A DNA stretch of 64,000 nucleotides from Pseudomonas fluorescens (GTDB lineage Bacteria; Pseudomonadota; Gammaproteobacteria; Pseudomonadales; Pseudomonadaceae). Of this stretch, positions 1 to 7,798 are shown one piece after another. The notes beneath the pieces are model-generated. The model was not told where the DNA came from. It saw only the letters and a list, made by a program, of their open reading frames with translations, and did not search any database. The DNA is taken from positions 186,001 through 250,000 of the forward strand of contig NZ_CABVHU010000011.1 in NCBI RefSeq assembly GCF_902497855.1, given 5' to 3'. A program made the position numbers and the translations under genes. Position 1 is the stretch's first letter. Each line of letters begins with the position of its first letter.

Positions 1-150
1 ACCGGAATGGGGGTCGTGCCGCTGGGCGAATTGACTCGCCGTTATGTCGATGAAGCCGGCTGGCTGCATCAAGCCTTGGCCGAACGTTGTCAGCGCGTCG
101 TCCTGACCGTCGCCGGCCTGCCCCTGACTTTGAAAGGAACTGCGTCATGA
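1..150 (+). CDS. cobU: Adenosylcobinamide kinase / adenosylcobinamide-phosphate guanylyltransferase, C-terminal fragment
   Basis: The window opens inside this gene; only the last 49 codons are present. The enzyme phosphorylates adenosylcobinamide and adds GMP, making the AdoCbi-GDP that CobS uses four genes on. The visible residues ([18 protein letters not shown], then a conserved GLPLTLKG end) match the C-terminus of the CobU/CobP family. The stop codon TGA overlaps the cobT start in an ATGA junction, so the two are translationally coupled. The assignment rests on this short tail together with the context of cobT, cobC and cobS. Confidence 0.85.
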   Translation, partial: TGMGVVPLGELTRRYVDEAGWLHQALAERCQRVVLTVAGLPLTLKGTAS

Positions 151-1202
151 CTCAATCCTGGTGGCTGAACCCGTGCAAGCCGATCGACGCCCAAGTCGTC
201 GAACAAGCTGAGGCGCGACAGCAGCAACTGACCAAACCGGCCGGCTCCCTCGGTCGTCTCGAGTCGGTGGCAGTGCAATTGGCCGGGCTGCAGGGCCGGC
301 TGAAGCCGAGCCTGGATCAGCTGTGGATCGCAATTTTCGCCGGTGACCATGGCGTGGTCGCCGAAGGGGTGTCGGCGTTTCCCCAGGCGGTCACCGGGCA
401 GATGCTGCTCAACTTCGTCAACGGCGGGGCGGCGATCAGCGTGCTGGCGCGGCAACTGGGGGCCTCCCTTGAAGTGATCGATCTGGGCACCGTGACGCCG
501 TCGTTGGAGCTGCCGGGCGTGCGTCACCTCAACCTCGGCCCGGGCACCGGCAATTTCGTGGACGGTCCGGCCATGACTCGCGCCCAGGGCGAACTCGCCT
601 TGCAGGCCGGTCGCGACAGCGTGCAGCGAGCCATCGCGGCGGGCGCGCAGTTGTTCATTGGTGGTGAAATGGGCATCGGCAACACCACCGCGGCCAGCGC
701 CCTGGCCTGCGCCTTGCTCGATTGCCCGGTGCTGCATCTGGCCGGGCCGGGTACCGGGCTCGACGCGGCGGGGGTCAGCCATAAGGCGCAGGTCATCGAG
801 CGCGCGTTGGCGTTGCACGGCGCTCAGCGTGGCGACGTGCTGCAAACCCTGTTCAACCTCGGTGGTTTTGAGATCGCGGCGCTGGTCGGCGCGTATCTGG
901 CGTGTGCCCAGGAAGGTGTCGCGGTGCTGGTGGACGGGTTCATCTGCAGTGTTGCCGCGCTGGTCGCGGTGCGCCTGAACCCGGATTGCCGCGAATGGCT
1001 GTTGTTCGGCCATCGCGGTGCCGAGCCGGGTCATCGCCATGTGCTGGAAACCCTGAACGCCGACCCCCTGCTGGACCTGGGGCTGCGCCTGGGTGAGGGC
1101 AGCGGCGCCGCGTTGGCGGTGCCGTTGCTGCGCCTGGCCTGCGATCTTCACGGGCAGATGGCGACCTTTGCCGAAGCCGCGGTAGCGGATCGTCCGGCAT
1201 GA
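147..1202 (+). CDS. cobT: Nicotinate-nucleotide--dimethylbenzimidazole phosphoribosyltransferase
   Basis: CobT makes alpha-ribazole phosphate from nicotinate mononucleotide and 5,6-dimethylbenzimidazole, providing the lower ligand of cobalamin. The 351-residue product has the usual family length. The phosphate-binding motif [13 protein letters not shown] lies near residue 173, and a GEGSGAA segment near residue 317 carries the catalytic glutamate of this family. The ATG at 147 was chosen over upstream starts because it overlaps the cobU stop (ATGA) and begins with the conserved [14 protein letters not shown]. Its own stop overlaps the cobC start by 4 bases. It is the second gene of a four-gene cobalamin nucleotide-loop operon. 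Confidence 0.96.
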   Translation: MTQSWWLNPCKPIDAQVVEQAEARQQQLTKPAGSLGRLESVAVQLAGLQGRLKPSLDQLWIAIFAGDHGVVAEGVSAFPQAVTGQMLLNFVNGGAAISVLARQLGASLEVIDLGTVTPSLELPGVRHLNLGPGTGNFVDGPAMTRAQGELALQAGRDSVQRAIAAGAQLFIGGEMGIGNTTAASALACALLDCPVLHLAGPGTGLDAAGVSHKAQVIERALALHGAQRGDVLQTLFNLGGFEIAALVGAYLACAQEGVAVLVDGFICSVAALVAVRLNPDCREWLLFGHRGAEPGHRHVLETLNADPLLDLGLRLGEGSGAALAVPLLRLACDLHGQMATFAEAAVADRPA

Positions 1203-1774
1203 CCTTGCACCTTGATCTCTTGCGCCACGGCGAAACCGAACTCGGCGGTGGCCTGCGCGGCAGCCTCGACGATGCGCTGACCGATAAAGGCTGGGCGCAG
1301 ATGCGCGCGGCGGTCGTCGAGCAAGGGCCTTGGGATCGCCTGGTCAGCTCACCTCTGCAACGCTGCTCACGGTTCGCCGAAGAGCTCGGAGCACAACTGG
1401 GTCTGCCCGTGCAATTGGATAAAGATCTTCAGGAGTTGCATTTCGGGGCCTGGGAAGGGCAGAGCGCCGCGACGCTGATGGAGACCGATGCCCAGGCGTT
1501 GGGTTTGTTCTGGGCCGATCCCTATGCGTTTACGCCGCCTGAGGGAGAGCGGGTCGAGGATTTTTCGACGCGGGTGTTGGCCGCGGTCGAGCGTTTGCAG
1601 GCAACCTGCGCGGGGCAGCGGGTCTTGCTGATCAGCCATGGCGGTGTGATGCGTTTGTTGCTGGCCCGGGCGCGGGGATTGCCGCGTGAACAGTTGCTCA
1701 ATGTCGAAGTCGGTCATGGTGCGTTGTTCTCGCTGGCCATCGGGGCTGACGGCTTGTTGACGGAAGCGAGCTGA
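1199..1774 (+). CDS. cobC: Alpha-ribazole phosphatase (histidine phosphatase family)
   Basis: A 191-residue member of the phosphoglycerate-mutase-like histidine phosphatases. The nucleophile motif LLRHGETE lies at residues 7-14 and the second catalytic histidine is in LISHGGVMR near residue 148. In this context it should dephosphorylate alpha-ribazole 5-phosphate, or the late cobalamin phosphate intermediate, between the CobT and CobS steps. The start overlaps the cobT stop in an ATGA junction, and cobS begins two bases after its own stop. The function is inferred from the operon, since the fold alone does not fix the substrate. Confidence 0.93.
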   Translation: MTLHLDLLRHGETELGGGLRGSLDDALTDKGWAQMRAAVVEQGPWDRLVSSPLQRCSRFAEELGAQLGLPVQLDKDLQELHFGAWEGQSAATLMETDAQALGLFWADPYAFTPPEGERVEDFSTRVLAAVERLQATCAGQRVLLISHGGVMRLLLARARGLPREQLLNVEVGHGALFSLAIGADGLLTEAS

Positions 1775-1776
1775 AC

Positions 1777-2511
1777 ATGCTGCCGTTCTGGATTGCCCTG
1801 CAGTTCCTGAGCAGTCTGCCGATTCGTCTGCCGGGCATGCCTACGCCACAGGAAGTGGGGCGCTCGCTGCTGTTTTATCCGCTGGTCGGTTTACTGATCG
1901 GCGTGATTCTGTGGGCGCTGAACTGGCTCTTGCTAGGCACGCCTTTGTTGCTGCACGCGGCGTTGTTGTTGACAGCGTGGGTGTTGCTCAGCGGCGGGTT
2001 GCATCTCGATGGCCTGGCCGACAGCGCCGATGCCTGGCTCGGCGGGTATGGCGACCGTGAGTGCACGCTGACGATCATGAAAGACCCTCGCAGCGGGCCG
2101 ATCGCGGTGGTGACGCTGGTGCTGGTGCTGCTGCTCAAATTCGCTGCGTTGCTGGCGTTGATCGAGCAGCCACACAGCGTTGTGCTGATCATCGTTCCAT
2201 TGATCGGCCGTGGCGCGATGCTGGGTTTGTTCCTGACCACGCCTTATGTGCGTCCCGGCGGTTTGGGGCAGGCACTGGCTGACCATTTGCCGCGTCTGGC
2301 GGGTATGCAGGTGTTGGCGGTCAGTGTGGTGGCCTGTGTACTGGTGGCGGGTCTCGGTGGGGTTTTGGCCGTGGTGCTGGCAGCGCTGGTATTTGCCTGG
2401 TTGCGGCACGCAATGCTGCGGCGATTGGGCGGGACGACGGGCGATACGGCGGGAGCGTTGCTGGAGTTGCTGGAAATGATAGTGATCGTAGGCCTCGCGG
2501 TAATCCTGTAG
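1777..2511 (+). CDS. cobS: Adenosylcobinamide-GDP ribazoletransferase (cobalamin synthase)
   Basis: An integral membrane enzyme that joins AdoCbi-GDP with alpha-ribazole to make adenosylcobalamin. The 244-residue protein is almost entirely hydrophobic helices. It carries the family motif GGLHLDGLADSADAW near residues 69-83 and the DPRSGPIAV segment that follows. It starts two bases after cobC and closes the operon. The last codons merge into a REP-type repeat: the stop codon TAG lies inside the left arm of the repeat (TGTAGGAGCGAGG), so the element seems to have landed at, or supplied, the gene end. Confidence 0.95.
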   Translation: MLPFWIALQFLSSLPIRLPGMPTPQEVGRSLLFYPLVGLLIGVILWALNWLLLGTPLLLHAALLLTAWVLLSGGLHLDGLADSADAWLGGYGDRECTLTIMKDPRSGPIAVVTLVLVLLLKFAALLALIEQPHSVVLIIVPLIGRGAMLGLFLTTPYVRPGGLGQALADHLPRLAGMQVLAVSVVACVLVAGLGGVLAVVLAALVFAWLRHAMLRRLGGTTGDTAGALLELLEMIVIVGLAVIL

Positions 2512-2737
2512 GAGCGAGGCTTGCCCGCGAACCAGGCGCCGCGGTGTATCTATCGCCCCGCGTCATCGTTCTTCGCCGGCAAGCCTGGCTCCTACAGCGA
2601 ACCAGGGCGCCGCGGTGTATCTATCGCACCGCGTCATCGTTCTTCGCCGGCAAGCCTGGCTCCTACAGCGAACCAGGCGCCGCGGTGTATCTATCGCCCC
2701 GCGTCATCGTTCTTCGCCGGCAAGCCTGGCTCCTACA
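2507..2737. repeat. Tandem array of three ~70-bp REP-containing units
   Basis: After a left arm TGTAGGAGCGAGGCTTGCC at about 2507, a unit starting GCGAACCAGG and ending TGGCTCCTACA is repeated three times in direct order: 2527-2596 (70 bp), 2597-2667 (71 bp, one extra G and one C-to-A change) and 2668-2737 (70 bp). Each unit holds a REP half of the kind TTCGCCGGCAAGCCTGGCTCC. Open reading frames across it simply follow the repeat period and look spurious. The array fills most of the gap between cobS and the MarR regulator. Confidence 0.93.
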
Positions 2738-2775
2738 GGCGGTGTAATGTCTAAAAAATTTGCTTTCATTTAACC

Positions 2776-2791
2776 GCGGGTATATACACGC
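2776..2791. promoter_or_regulatory. Probable MarR operator, copy 1
   Basis: GCGGGTATATACACGC is one mismatch away from the perfect 16-bp palindrome found at 3221-3236. It ends three bases before the ATG of the MarR gene, so a bound repressor would block expression of its own gene. It is read as an autoregulatory operator from position and sequence only. Confidence 0.7.
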
Positions 2792-2794
2792 ACC

Positions 2795-3199
2795 ATGCTC
2801 GACTCCCAATGTTTATGCATCAACCTGCGTCGCGCCGCCCGTGGCGTCAGCAGGCACTACGACGGCGCTCTCGACGGCTTCGGGATCAACGTTGCCCAGT
2901 ATTCTTTACTGTGCAATCTGCAACGCCTGGATCAACCGAGTATTTCCACCCTGGCCGAGGCCATGGGGCTGGATCGCAGCACCCTGGGACGCAATCTGCG
3001 GGTGCTGGAGGGCGAAGGGCTGGTCATGCTGGTCGAAGGCGCAGACATGCGTAATCGCATCGTCAAGCTCACCGAGGCCGGCGCGGAACGCCTGACAGCG
3101 GCGTTGCCCGCCTGGGAGGCGGCGCAACAGCGCCTGGTTGATCGGCTGGGCGCCGAAAAACGCGAAACCTTATTGAAGCTGTTGGACGAACTGGCTTGA
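2795..3199 (+). CDS. MarR-family transcriptional regulator
   Basis: A 134-residue winged-helix regulator. The DNA-binding region LAEAMGLDRSTLGRNLRVLEGEGLV spans about residues 51-75 and is followed by the wing (GADMRNRIVKLTEAG). Helices at both ends would form the dimer interface. The ATG at 2795 gives the normal family length. A near-perfect copy of a 16-bp palindrome sits just before its start and a perfect copy lies between it and the MFS gene, so it probably represses both itself and the exporter. The inducing ligand cannot be told from sequence. The same gene order, MarR then MFS then glutathione peroxidase then FadL, is known in P. aeruginosa. Confidence 0.92.
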   Translation: MLDSQCLCINLRRAARGVSRHYDGALDGFGINVAQYSLLCNLQRLDQPSISTLAEAMGLDRSTLGRNLRVLEGEGLVMLVEGADMRNRIVKLTEAGAERLTAALPAWEAAQQRLVDRLGAEKRETLLKLLDELA

Positions 3200-3220
3200 A
3201 GCCGGTTTTTCCGATTATAA

Positions 3221-3236
3221 GCGGGTATATACCCGC
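3221..3236. promoter_or_regulatory. Probable MarR operator, copy 2
   Basis: GCGGGTATATACCCGC is a perfect 16-bp palindrome 15 bases before the ATG of the MFS gene. Together with the near-identical copy at 2776 it forms a matched pair, one in front of each gene. Confidence 0.75.
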
Positions 3237-3251
3237 AACTGGGGAACAAAA

Positions 3252-4460
3252 ATGACATCGATGTGGCGTACGTGCGGATGGGTGCTGTTGGGGAGTGCGC
3301 TGATTCTCGCGTTGTCTCTGGGCGTACGGCATGGCTTCGGGCTGTTTCTGGCGCCGATGAGTGCCGAGTTCGGCTGGGGGCGTCAGACATTTGCCTTCGC
3401 CATTGCCTTGCAGAACCTGATCTGGGGCTTGGCGCAACCGTTCACCGGCGCCCTGGCCGACCGCTTCGGTGCGGCGAAAGTGGTCGCCATCGGCGGTGTC
3501 CTCTACGCCTTGGGCCTAGTGTTCATGGGCCTGTCCGACTCGGCGGTGACCTTGTCGCTCAGTGCCGGTCTATTGATCGGTATTGGTCTGTCGGGCACCT
3601 CGTTCTCGGTGATCCTCGGCGTGGTGGGGCGCGCGGTGCCGCCGGAGAAACGCAGCATGGGCATGGGCATCGCCAGTGCCGCCGGTTCTTTCGGCCAGTT
3701 CGCCATGTTGCCCGGCACGCTGGGCTTGATCGGCTGGCTGGGCTGGTCCGTGGCGTTGCTGGTACTGGGCCTGCTGGTGGCGCTGATCGTGCCGCTGGTG
3801 AGCATGCTCAAGGACAAACCCCTGCCGGTCCTCGGCCATGAGCAAACCCTGTCCGAAGCGCTGCACGAAGCCTGCTCCCACTCGGGCTTCTGGCTGCTGG
3901 CGTTCGGCTTTTTTGTCTGCGGCTTCCAGGTGGTGTTCATCGGCGTGCACTTGCCGGCTTATCTGGTGGACCAGCATCTTCCGGCCACCGTCGGTACCAC
4001 GGTGCTGGCGTTGATCGGGCTGTTCAATATATTCGGTACCTACACGGCGGGCTGGCTCGGCGGGCGGATGTCCAAGCCGCGTTTGCTCACCGGTCTTTAC
4101 TTGCTGCGGGCGGTAGTCATCGGGTTGTTCTTGTGGGCGCCGGTGACGACGACCAGCGCCTATCTGTTTGGCATGGCGATGGGTTTCCTGTGGCTGTCGA
4201 CCGTGCCCTTGACCAACGGCACGGTCGCGACCTTGTTCGGCGTACGAAACCTGTCCATGCTCGGCGGGATTGTGTTCCTGTTCCATCAGCTCGGATCATT
4301 CCTCGGCGGCTGGTTGGGCGGGGTGGTGTATGACCGAACCGGGAGTTACGACTTGATCTGGCAGGTAGCGATTCTCTTGAGCCTGTTGGCCGCCGCCCTG
4401 AACTGGCCGGTGCGTGAGCAGCCGGTGGCACGCCTGCAAAGCCGGATGAGTGCGATATGA
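3252..4460 (+). CDS. MFS transporter
   Basis: A 402-residue major facilitator with about twelve hydrophobic helices and the loop 2-3 signature GALADRFGAAKV near residues 62-73, matching the family GxxxDRxGxR motif. It sits 52 bases behind the MarR regulator with a perfect palindrome in between, so expression is probably controlled by that regulator. The substrate is unknown. A regulated exporter of a toxic compound is plausible but is inference. Its stop codon overlaps the start of a 40-residue membrane peptide (ATGA), which suggests the two are made together. Confidence 0.9.
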   Translation: MTSMWRTCGWVLLGSALILALSLGVRHGFGLFLAPMSAEFGWGRQTFAFAIALQNLIWGLAQPFTGALADRFGAAKVVAIGGVLYALGLVFMGLSDSAVTLSLSAGLLIGIGLSGTSFSVILGVVGRAVPPEKRSMGMGIASAAGSFGQFAMLPGTLGLIGWLGWSVALLVLGLLVALIVPLVSMLKDKPLPVLGHEQTLSEALHEACSHSGFWLLAFGFFVCGFQVVFIGVHLPAYLVDQHLPATVGTTVLALIGLFNIFGTYTAGWLGGRMSKPRLLTGLYLLRAVVIGLFLWAPVTTTSAYLFGMAMGFLWLSTVPLTNGTVATLFGVRNLSMLGGIVFLFHQLGSFLGGWLGGVVYDRTGSYDLIWQVAILLSLLAAALNWPVREQPVARLQSRMSAI

Positions 4461-4579
4461 ACAGCCTCTGGCCGCGGATTGCGCTGACGGCTGTCTGCGC
4501 CTCGCTGCTGGCCTTGGCGTGGTGGGGCTGGCATCAGGGCGGGCTGGCCTTGATGCAGTTGGGCATGGGTGCTTGCTAG
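4457..4579 (+). CDS. Small membrane protein coupled to the MFS transporter
   Basis: A 40-codon reading frame beginning MNSLWPRIALTAVCASLLA and ending in GMGAC. It has one hydrophobic helix (about residues 8-27) and a tryptophan-rich segment WWGWHQGG. Its ATG overlaps the TGA of the MFS gene, the classic arrangement for translational coupling. It fills the gap before the glutathione peroxidase. The family is not recognised. A single-helix accessory peptide of the transporter is a reasonable guess, but conservation would have to be shown. Confidence 0.55.
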   Translation: MNSLWPRIALTAVCASLLALAWWGWHQGGLALMQLGMGAC

Positions 4580-4636
4580 CAGGCTGTGAGGGCGAGTAAC
4601 GTCGTGACTGACGACTCTCCTCAAGGATGCACCGAC

Positions 4637-5188
4637 ATGCTGATGCGCTGGCTTGCAGTTCCCGCGTTAGTGGTAGCCTTTACCGGATTGGCTCACGCGG
4701 CAGAATGCCCCGATCTGTTGCAGGGGTCGTTACCCAAGTTGCGCGCCAAGGAAACCATCGACCTGTGCCAGCGCTTTGCCGGCAAGCCGCTGGTGGTGGT
4801 CAATACGGCCAGCTTCTGTGGCTTCGCCCCGCAATTCAAAAGCCTTGAAGCGCTGAATCAGCGGTACAAGGATCAAGGGCTGGAGGTGATCGGCGTTCCA
4901 TCCCATGACTTCAAGCAGGAATCGAAGGATGGTGCCGAGACCGCCAAGGTCTGTTACGCGAATTACGGCGTGACCTTCACCATGACCGAGCCGCAGAAAG
5001 TCCGTGGTGACGACGCCACTCACCTGTTCAAGGTCCTGGCCAGGCAGAGCAGTGCGCCGAAGTGGAATTTCTATAAGTACGTGGTCGATCGCCAGGGCAA
5101 GGTGATCGCCGATTTCTCCAGCCTGACCAAGCCCGACGATCCCGAATTCATCGAAGCCGTGGAGAAAGCCCTGGCTTCGCAACCCTGA
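4637..5188 (+). CDS. Glutathione peroxidase-family protein, exported
   Basis: A 183-residue thioredoxin-fold peroxidase that reduces hydroperoxides using thiols. Residues 1-22 ([21 protein letters not shown]) form a signal peptide, so it should act in the periplasm. The peroxidatic cysteine is in [12 protein letters not shown], with cysteine in place of the selenocysteine of animal enzymes. The family glutamine (DFKQE) and the tryptophan of the KWNF motif are also present. The ATG at 4637 was preferred to an in-frame ATG at 4586 because it gives a clean signal peptide and has AAGGA upstream. Thioredoxin may be the real electron donor, as in many bacterial members. Confidence 0.9.
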   Translation: MLMRWLAVPALVVAFTGLAHAAECPDLLQGSLPKLRAKETIDLCQRFAGKPLVVVNTASFCGFAPQFKSLEALNQRYKDQGLEVIGVPSHDFKQESKDGAETAKVCYANYGVTFTMTEPQKVRGDDATHLFKVLARQSSAPKWNFYKYVVDRQGKVIADFSSLTKPDDPEFIEAVEKALASQP

Positions 5189-5199
5189 TCGACACCCCT

Positions 5200-5289
5200 T
5201 GTAGGAGCTGGCTTGCCAGCGAAAGCGATGTATCAGTCACCATTAATGTTGGATGGAATATCGCCTTCGCTGGCAAGCCAGCTCCTACA
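5200..5289. repeat. REP-type inverted repeat (REPIN-like)
   Basis: TGTAGGAGCTGGCTTGCCAGCG and its reverse complement CGCTGGCAAGCCAGCTCC face each other across about 45 bases. The element lies between the convergent peroxidase and fadL genes. Confidence 0.88.
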
Positions 5290-5311
5290 GGGGGAGCAAT
5301 CATAGTCCGAT

Positions 5312-5350
5312 AAAAAGCCCCGCCTCTGTTCAAGAGCGCGGGGCTTTTTC
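5312..5350. terminator. Bidirectional intrinsic terminator
   Basis: AAAAAGCCCCGC and GCGGGGCTTTTT pair across a 14-base loop, with an A run on one side and a T run on the other. It lies between converging genes and can stop both. Confidence 0.9.
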
Positions 5351-5388
5351 AATTCAGGCGGCGAGGGGTTCAGGCTCGCCGTGAATCA

Positions 5389-6660
5389 TCAGAAACGGTA
5401 GGTCGCGCCTACACCGAAACCATTCGCATAGTTTTCATACTTGGCGTCGTAGGCTTGGCGGCCGTTGTTGTCGTTGACCTTGACCGACTCTTCATGCAGG
5501 TACGAATACGCCACATCGATGGTCAGGTCATCGGTCGGGCTCCAGCCGGCACCGAGGCTGAAGATTGTGCGATCGCCAGTCGGGATGCGTGGGGAGCGGT
5601 TTTCGTTGTTGGTCGGCGCCTGGTCAACGGACAGACCGGTACGCAGTACCCATTGCTTGTTCAGCTGGTACGACGCGCCAATAGCGTGAGCCCAGGTGTC
5701 GTGCCAGTTCTGCTCTTCGGTGATGGTGCCGAAGCCGCGTGCGGCCAGAGCGGCGGGAACGCCTTCGTTCTCGACGGAGATTTCTTTCAGGCGACTCCAG
5801 CGAGTCCAGGTGCTGCCTGCGTAGAGGGTCCACTGGTCGTCCAGTTTGTGGGTAACCGAGAAGTCGACCGATTCAGGCGTAGTGATGTCCAGCGAAGCGT
5901 CGAACTTCTGGTTCGGGTTCTGACCCAGGGCGCCGAGGAGGCCGTAGTTGACCTTGGTATCACCATCCAGCTTGTACTTCACTTTCGAGTGATAGGTCAT
6001 GCCGACGCTGGTGCTGTCGGTGGCTTGAACCAGGATACCAACGTTGTAGCCCAGCGCGGTATCGTCACCCTTGATCTTGACTTCGCCGTCCGGCGCGGCC
6101 GGGTTCAGCGACAGGTTCGATTCCAGCTTGCCGTCGATGCGGTTGATGGTCGGGCCGAAACCGATGGAAACCTTGTCGTTGAAGGCGTAGCTGACGGTTG
6201 GCTGGAGGGTGACGATCTTGACTTCGCTCTTGCTGCCGAAGTAACGGCCGGCAAAGCCGTTCTCGTAATCGGTCACCAGGCCGAATGGAGCGTACACGCC
6301 GATGCCGAATGCCCACTGGTCATCGATTGGCTTTACGTAGTAGCCCATGGGTACACCCATGAAAGGGACCATGTCACCTTTGTTGGTGCCACCGTTCGGA
6401 CGGGAGCTGGCATCACTGATGTCAGTGTGTGCATCGATAAATGCAACACCGCCGGTCACTTGTTCGCGTTTGAGGCGAGACATGCCGGCAGGGTTGCCAA
6501 AAATGGTGGATGCGTCGTCGGCAGAAGAAGATCGCCCGGCAAAACCTGTACCCATCCCGCTGATGCTTTGTTCGTTGAGGGCAAAGCCACTTGCAAAGAT
6601 CTGGGTGGATGCCAAGGCAACGGCGAGGCTAATGGTGGTTTTGAGCATTACTTTTTTCAT
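5389..6660 (-). CDS. FadL-type outer-membrane long-chain fatty-acid porin
   Basis: A 423-residue outer-membrane barrel for uptake of long-chain fatty acids or similar hydrophobic molecules. A signal peptide (residues 1-23, ending IFAS) precedes the N-terminal hatch sequence GFALNEQSISGMGTGFAGR and the family signature FGNPAGMSRL near residue 55. The protein ends in the aromatic GVGATYRF typical of beta-barrels. It is transcribed towards the glutathione peroxidase with a shared terminator. GGTGATCACC, a 10-bp palindrome, lies in its leader at 6674-6683, 13 bases before the start. Other FadL-family members carry aromatic hydrocarbons, so the exact substrate is open. Confidence 0.93.
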   Translation of the reverse strand: MKKVMLKTTISLAVALASTQIFASGFALNEQSISGMGTGFAGRSSSADDASTIFGNPAGMSRLKREQVTGGVAFIDAHTDISDASSRPNGGTNKGDMVPFMGVPMGYYVKPIDDQWAFGIGVYAPFGLVTDYENGFAGRYFGSKSEVKIVTLQPTVSYAFNDKVSIGFGPTINRIDGKLESNLSLNPAAPDGEVKIKGDDTALGYNVGILVQATDSTSVGMTYHSKVKYKLDGDTKVNYGLLGALGQNPNQKFDASLDITTPESVDFSVTHKLDDQWTLYAGSTWTRWSRLKEISVENEGVPAALAARGFGTITEEQNWHDTWAHAIGASYQLNKQWVLRTGLSVDQAPTNNENRSPRIPTGDRTIFSLGAGWSPTDDLTIDVAYSYLHEESVKVNDNNGRQAYDAKYENYANGFGVGATYRF

Positions 6661-6805
6661 TATTAGAACTCCTGGTGATCACCGGGGCGAAAATTACCAA
6701 GAATTTCGTTCGGGCGCTATAGGCTGTATCGCTTGATTTAGAGCGGTTTTGTAGGACAATCCGACCAGATTCGCGACATGTTGCGCGATCTTTCGAAAAG
6801 GAGGG

Positions 6806-7291
6806 TCAGCAGGCGACCTGATTCAGCGGTGAAACACAGGTTTGCCAGGCGAAGGTGAAGTCACGCAGGCGTCCTTGAGGCTGGAAGGTCTGGCGCCAGA
6901 TTCGGGCCATTCCCATCAGGTCGTCTGCGGCTTCGGGGAGCGGGGTATTCTGTTCTTCTACCAGCAGCCAGGCGATGGCGGTGGCGTAACGCAGGTTGAC
7001 GGTCAATTCGAGGTGCGGGCTACTGAGGAATGCATGCTGGCTGGCCAGGCCGCGAACCAGGCTGGCACGCTCCGGGTCCAGTGCCAGGTAGTGGTCCCAG
7101 AGCGCCTGGTGGCGGAGTTCGGCAATTCGGTACAGGCCGTGTCCACGGCGGTCATGCAGGGCGGAACCAAGGGCAGACTGGCTGGCGGCAATGCCCAGCA
7201 GCAGGGATTCGGCAGTTGCGCTATGGCGCCCGAGGTAAATCAAGGTCGGACGGATCACATAACGGCACAGTTCGCTGGCAGCGATACCCAT
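6806..7291 (-). CDS. Conserved hypothetical protein (161 residues)
   Basis: A soluble, mostly helical protein of 161 residues without a signal peptide or an obvious motif. It begins MGIAASELCRYVIRPTLIYL and contains ASQSALGSALHDRRGHGLY near residues 35-53. A GAGGGTG stretch precedes the ATG at suitable distance. It is encoded upstream of fadL on the same strand with a gap of 145 bases. In P. aeruginosa a protein of unknown function sits next to the fadL homologue in the same way, so this is probably a real conserved Pseudomonas gene. No function is proposed. Confidence 0.75.
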   Translation of the reverse strand: MGIAASELCRYVIRPTLIYLGRHSATAESLLLGIAASQSALGSALHDRRGHGLYRIAELRHQALWDHYLALDPERASLVRGLASQHAFLSSPHLELTVNLRYATAIAWLLVEEQNTPLPEAADDLMGMARIWRQTFQPQGRLRDFTFAWQTCVSPLNQVAC

Positions 7292-7511
7292 AACACCCTC
7301 GAAACGCGAAGTAGTCGGCGAGTCCTGAAGGGGCCTTGGCAGCAGTGGATCGGCTCAGGCTCGCCGGAAGCGGAACAGGCCGCTTGAGTTGAAGTGTAGT
7401 GTCATATTCGCGCCGTAAAGGACTGTTTTTAAAATATTTCCGGCTTCGAGTTATAACCTTTATATCGGTTAGTGCTTAGGCAGTGGCGAGGCAATGGGAA
7501 ACATCGGGCAA
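7292..7511. other. Intergenic stretch, no gene seen
   Basis: Upstream region of the 161-residue gene. It becomes AT-rich around 7420-7470 (ATATTTCCGG, ATAACCTTTATATCGG). No strong promoter pair or repeat was recognised. Confidence 0.4.
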
Positions 7512-7512
7512 T

Positions 7513-7546
7513 AAAAAGCCCCGCTTTTTTGAGCGAGGCTTTTACG
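7513..7546 (-). terminator. Intrinsic terminator
   Basis: Read on the minus strand, AAAGCCTCGCTC and the arm AGCGGGGCTTTTT form a hairpin followed by T residues. It lies 20 bases beyond the stop of the 76-residue gene. Confidence 0.8.
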
Positions 7547-7567
7547 GTTTTCAGTCTTGCTGGCGTA

Positions 7568-7798
7568 TCAGGCAACCAGTGCCTGACGGGTACGCTCGAT
7601 CACGGCCTGCAGCGGCTCGGCGCTGGAGTATTGATCGGGGTACAGGCGTTCGCTGTGACGGGCGATGCCGTGTTCGTTGACCAGGGTAAAGCTGAAGCAG
7701 CCTTTGCGGGCGGCCATGATCAGGCAGTTCATCGGTGCAAAAGCGTTGGTCAGGGTGCGGATAGCATCCTGGGTGTGGATTTGAGTAGACATAGTCAT
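7568..7798 (-). CDS. Small conserved hypothetical protein (76 residues)
   Basis: A 76-residue soluble protein starting MTMSTQIHTQDAIRTLTNAF and ending RTRQALVA. GTAGGAA at suitable spacing precedes the ATG, and a terminator follows directly, so it looks like a complete monocistronic gene. The segment MNCLIMAARKGCFSFTLVNEHG could be two beta strands after an N-terminal helix. The family is not recognised; such small proteins are common and unexplained in Pseudomonas. Confidence 0.7.
   Translation of the reverse strand: MTMSTQIHTQDAIRTLTNAFAPMNCLIMAARKGCFSFTLVNEHGIARHSERLYPDQYSSAEPLQAVIERTRQALVA

Noticed and set aside
2521-2754. CRISPR-like array or small repeat proteins in the tandem repeat
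   Set aside because: Units are 70 bp with no spacers and contain REP arms; the open frames simply reflect the repeat.
5455-6666. 403-codon plus-strand frame across fadL
   Set aside because: The minus frame has a signal peptide, the FadL signature and a barrel end; the plus frame has none.
6674-6683. GGTGATCACC palindrome before fadL as an operator
   Set aside because: Ten bases only, lies in the leader after the likely start of transcription, and matches no known regulator pattern; noted in the gene entry only.
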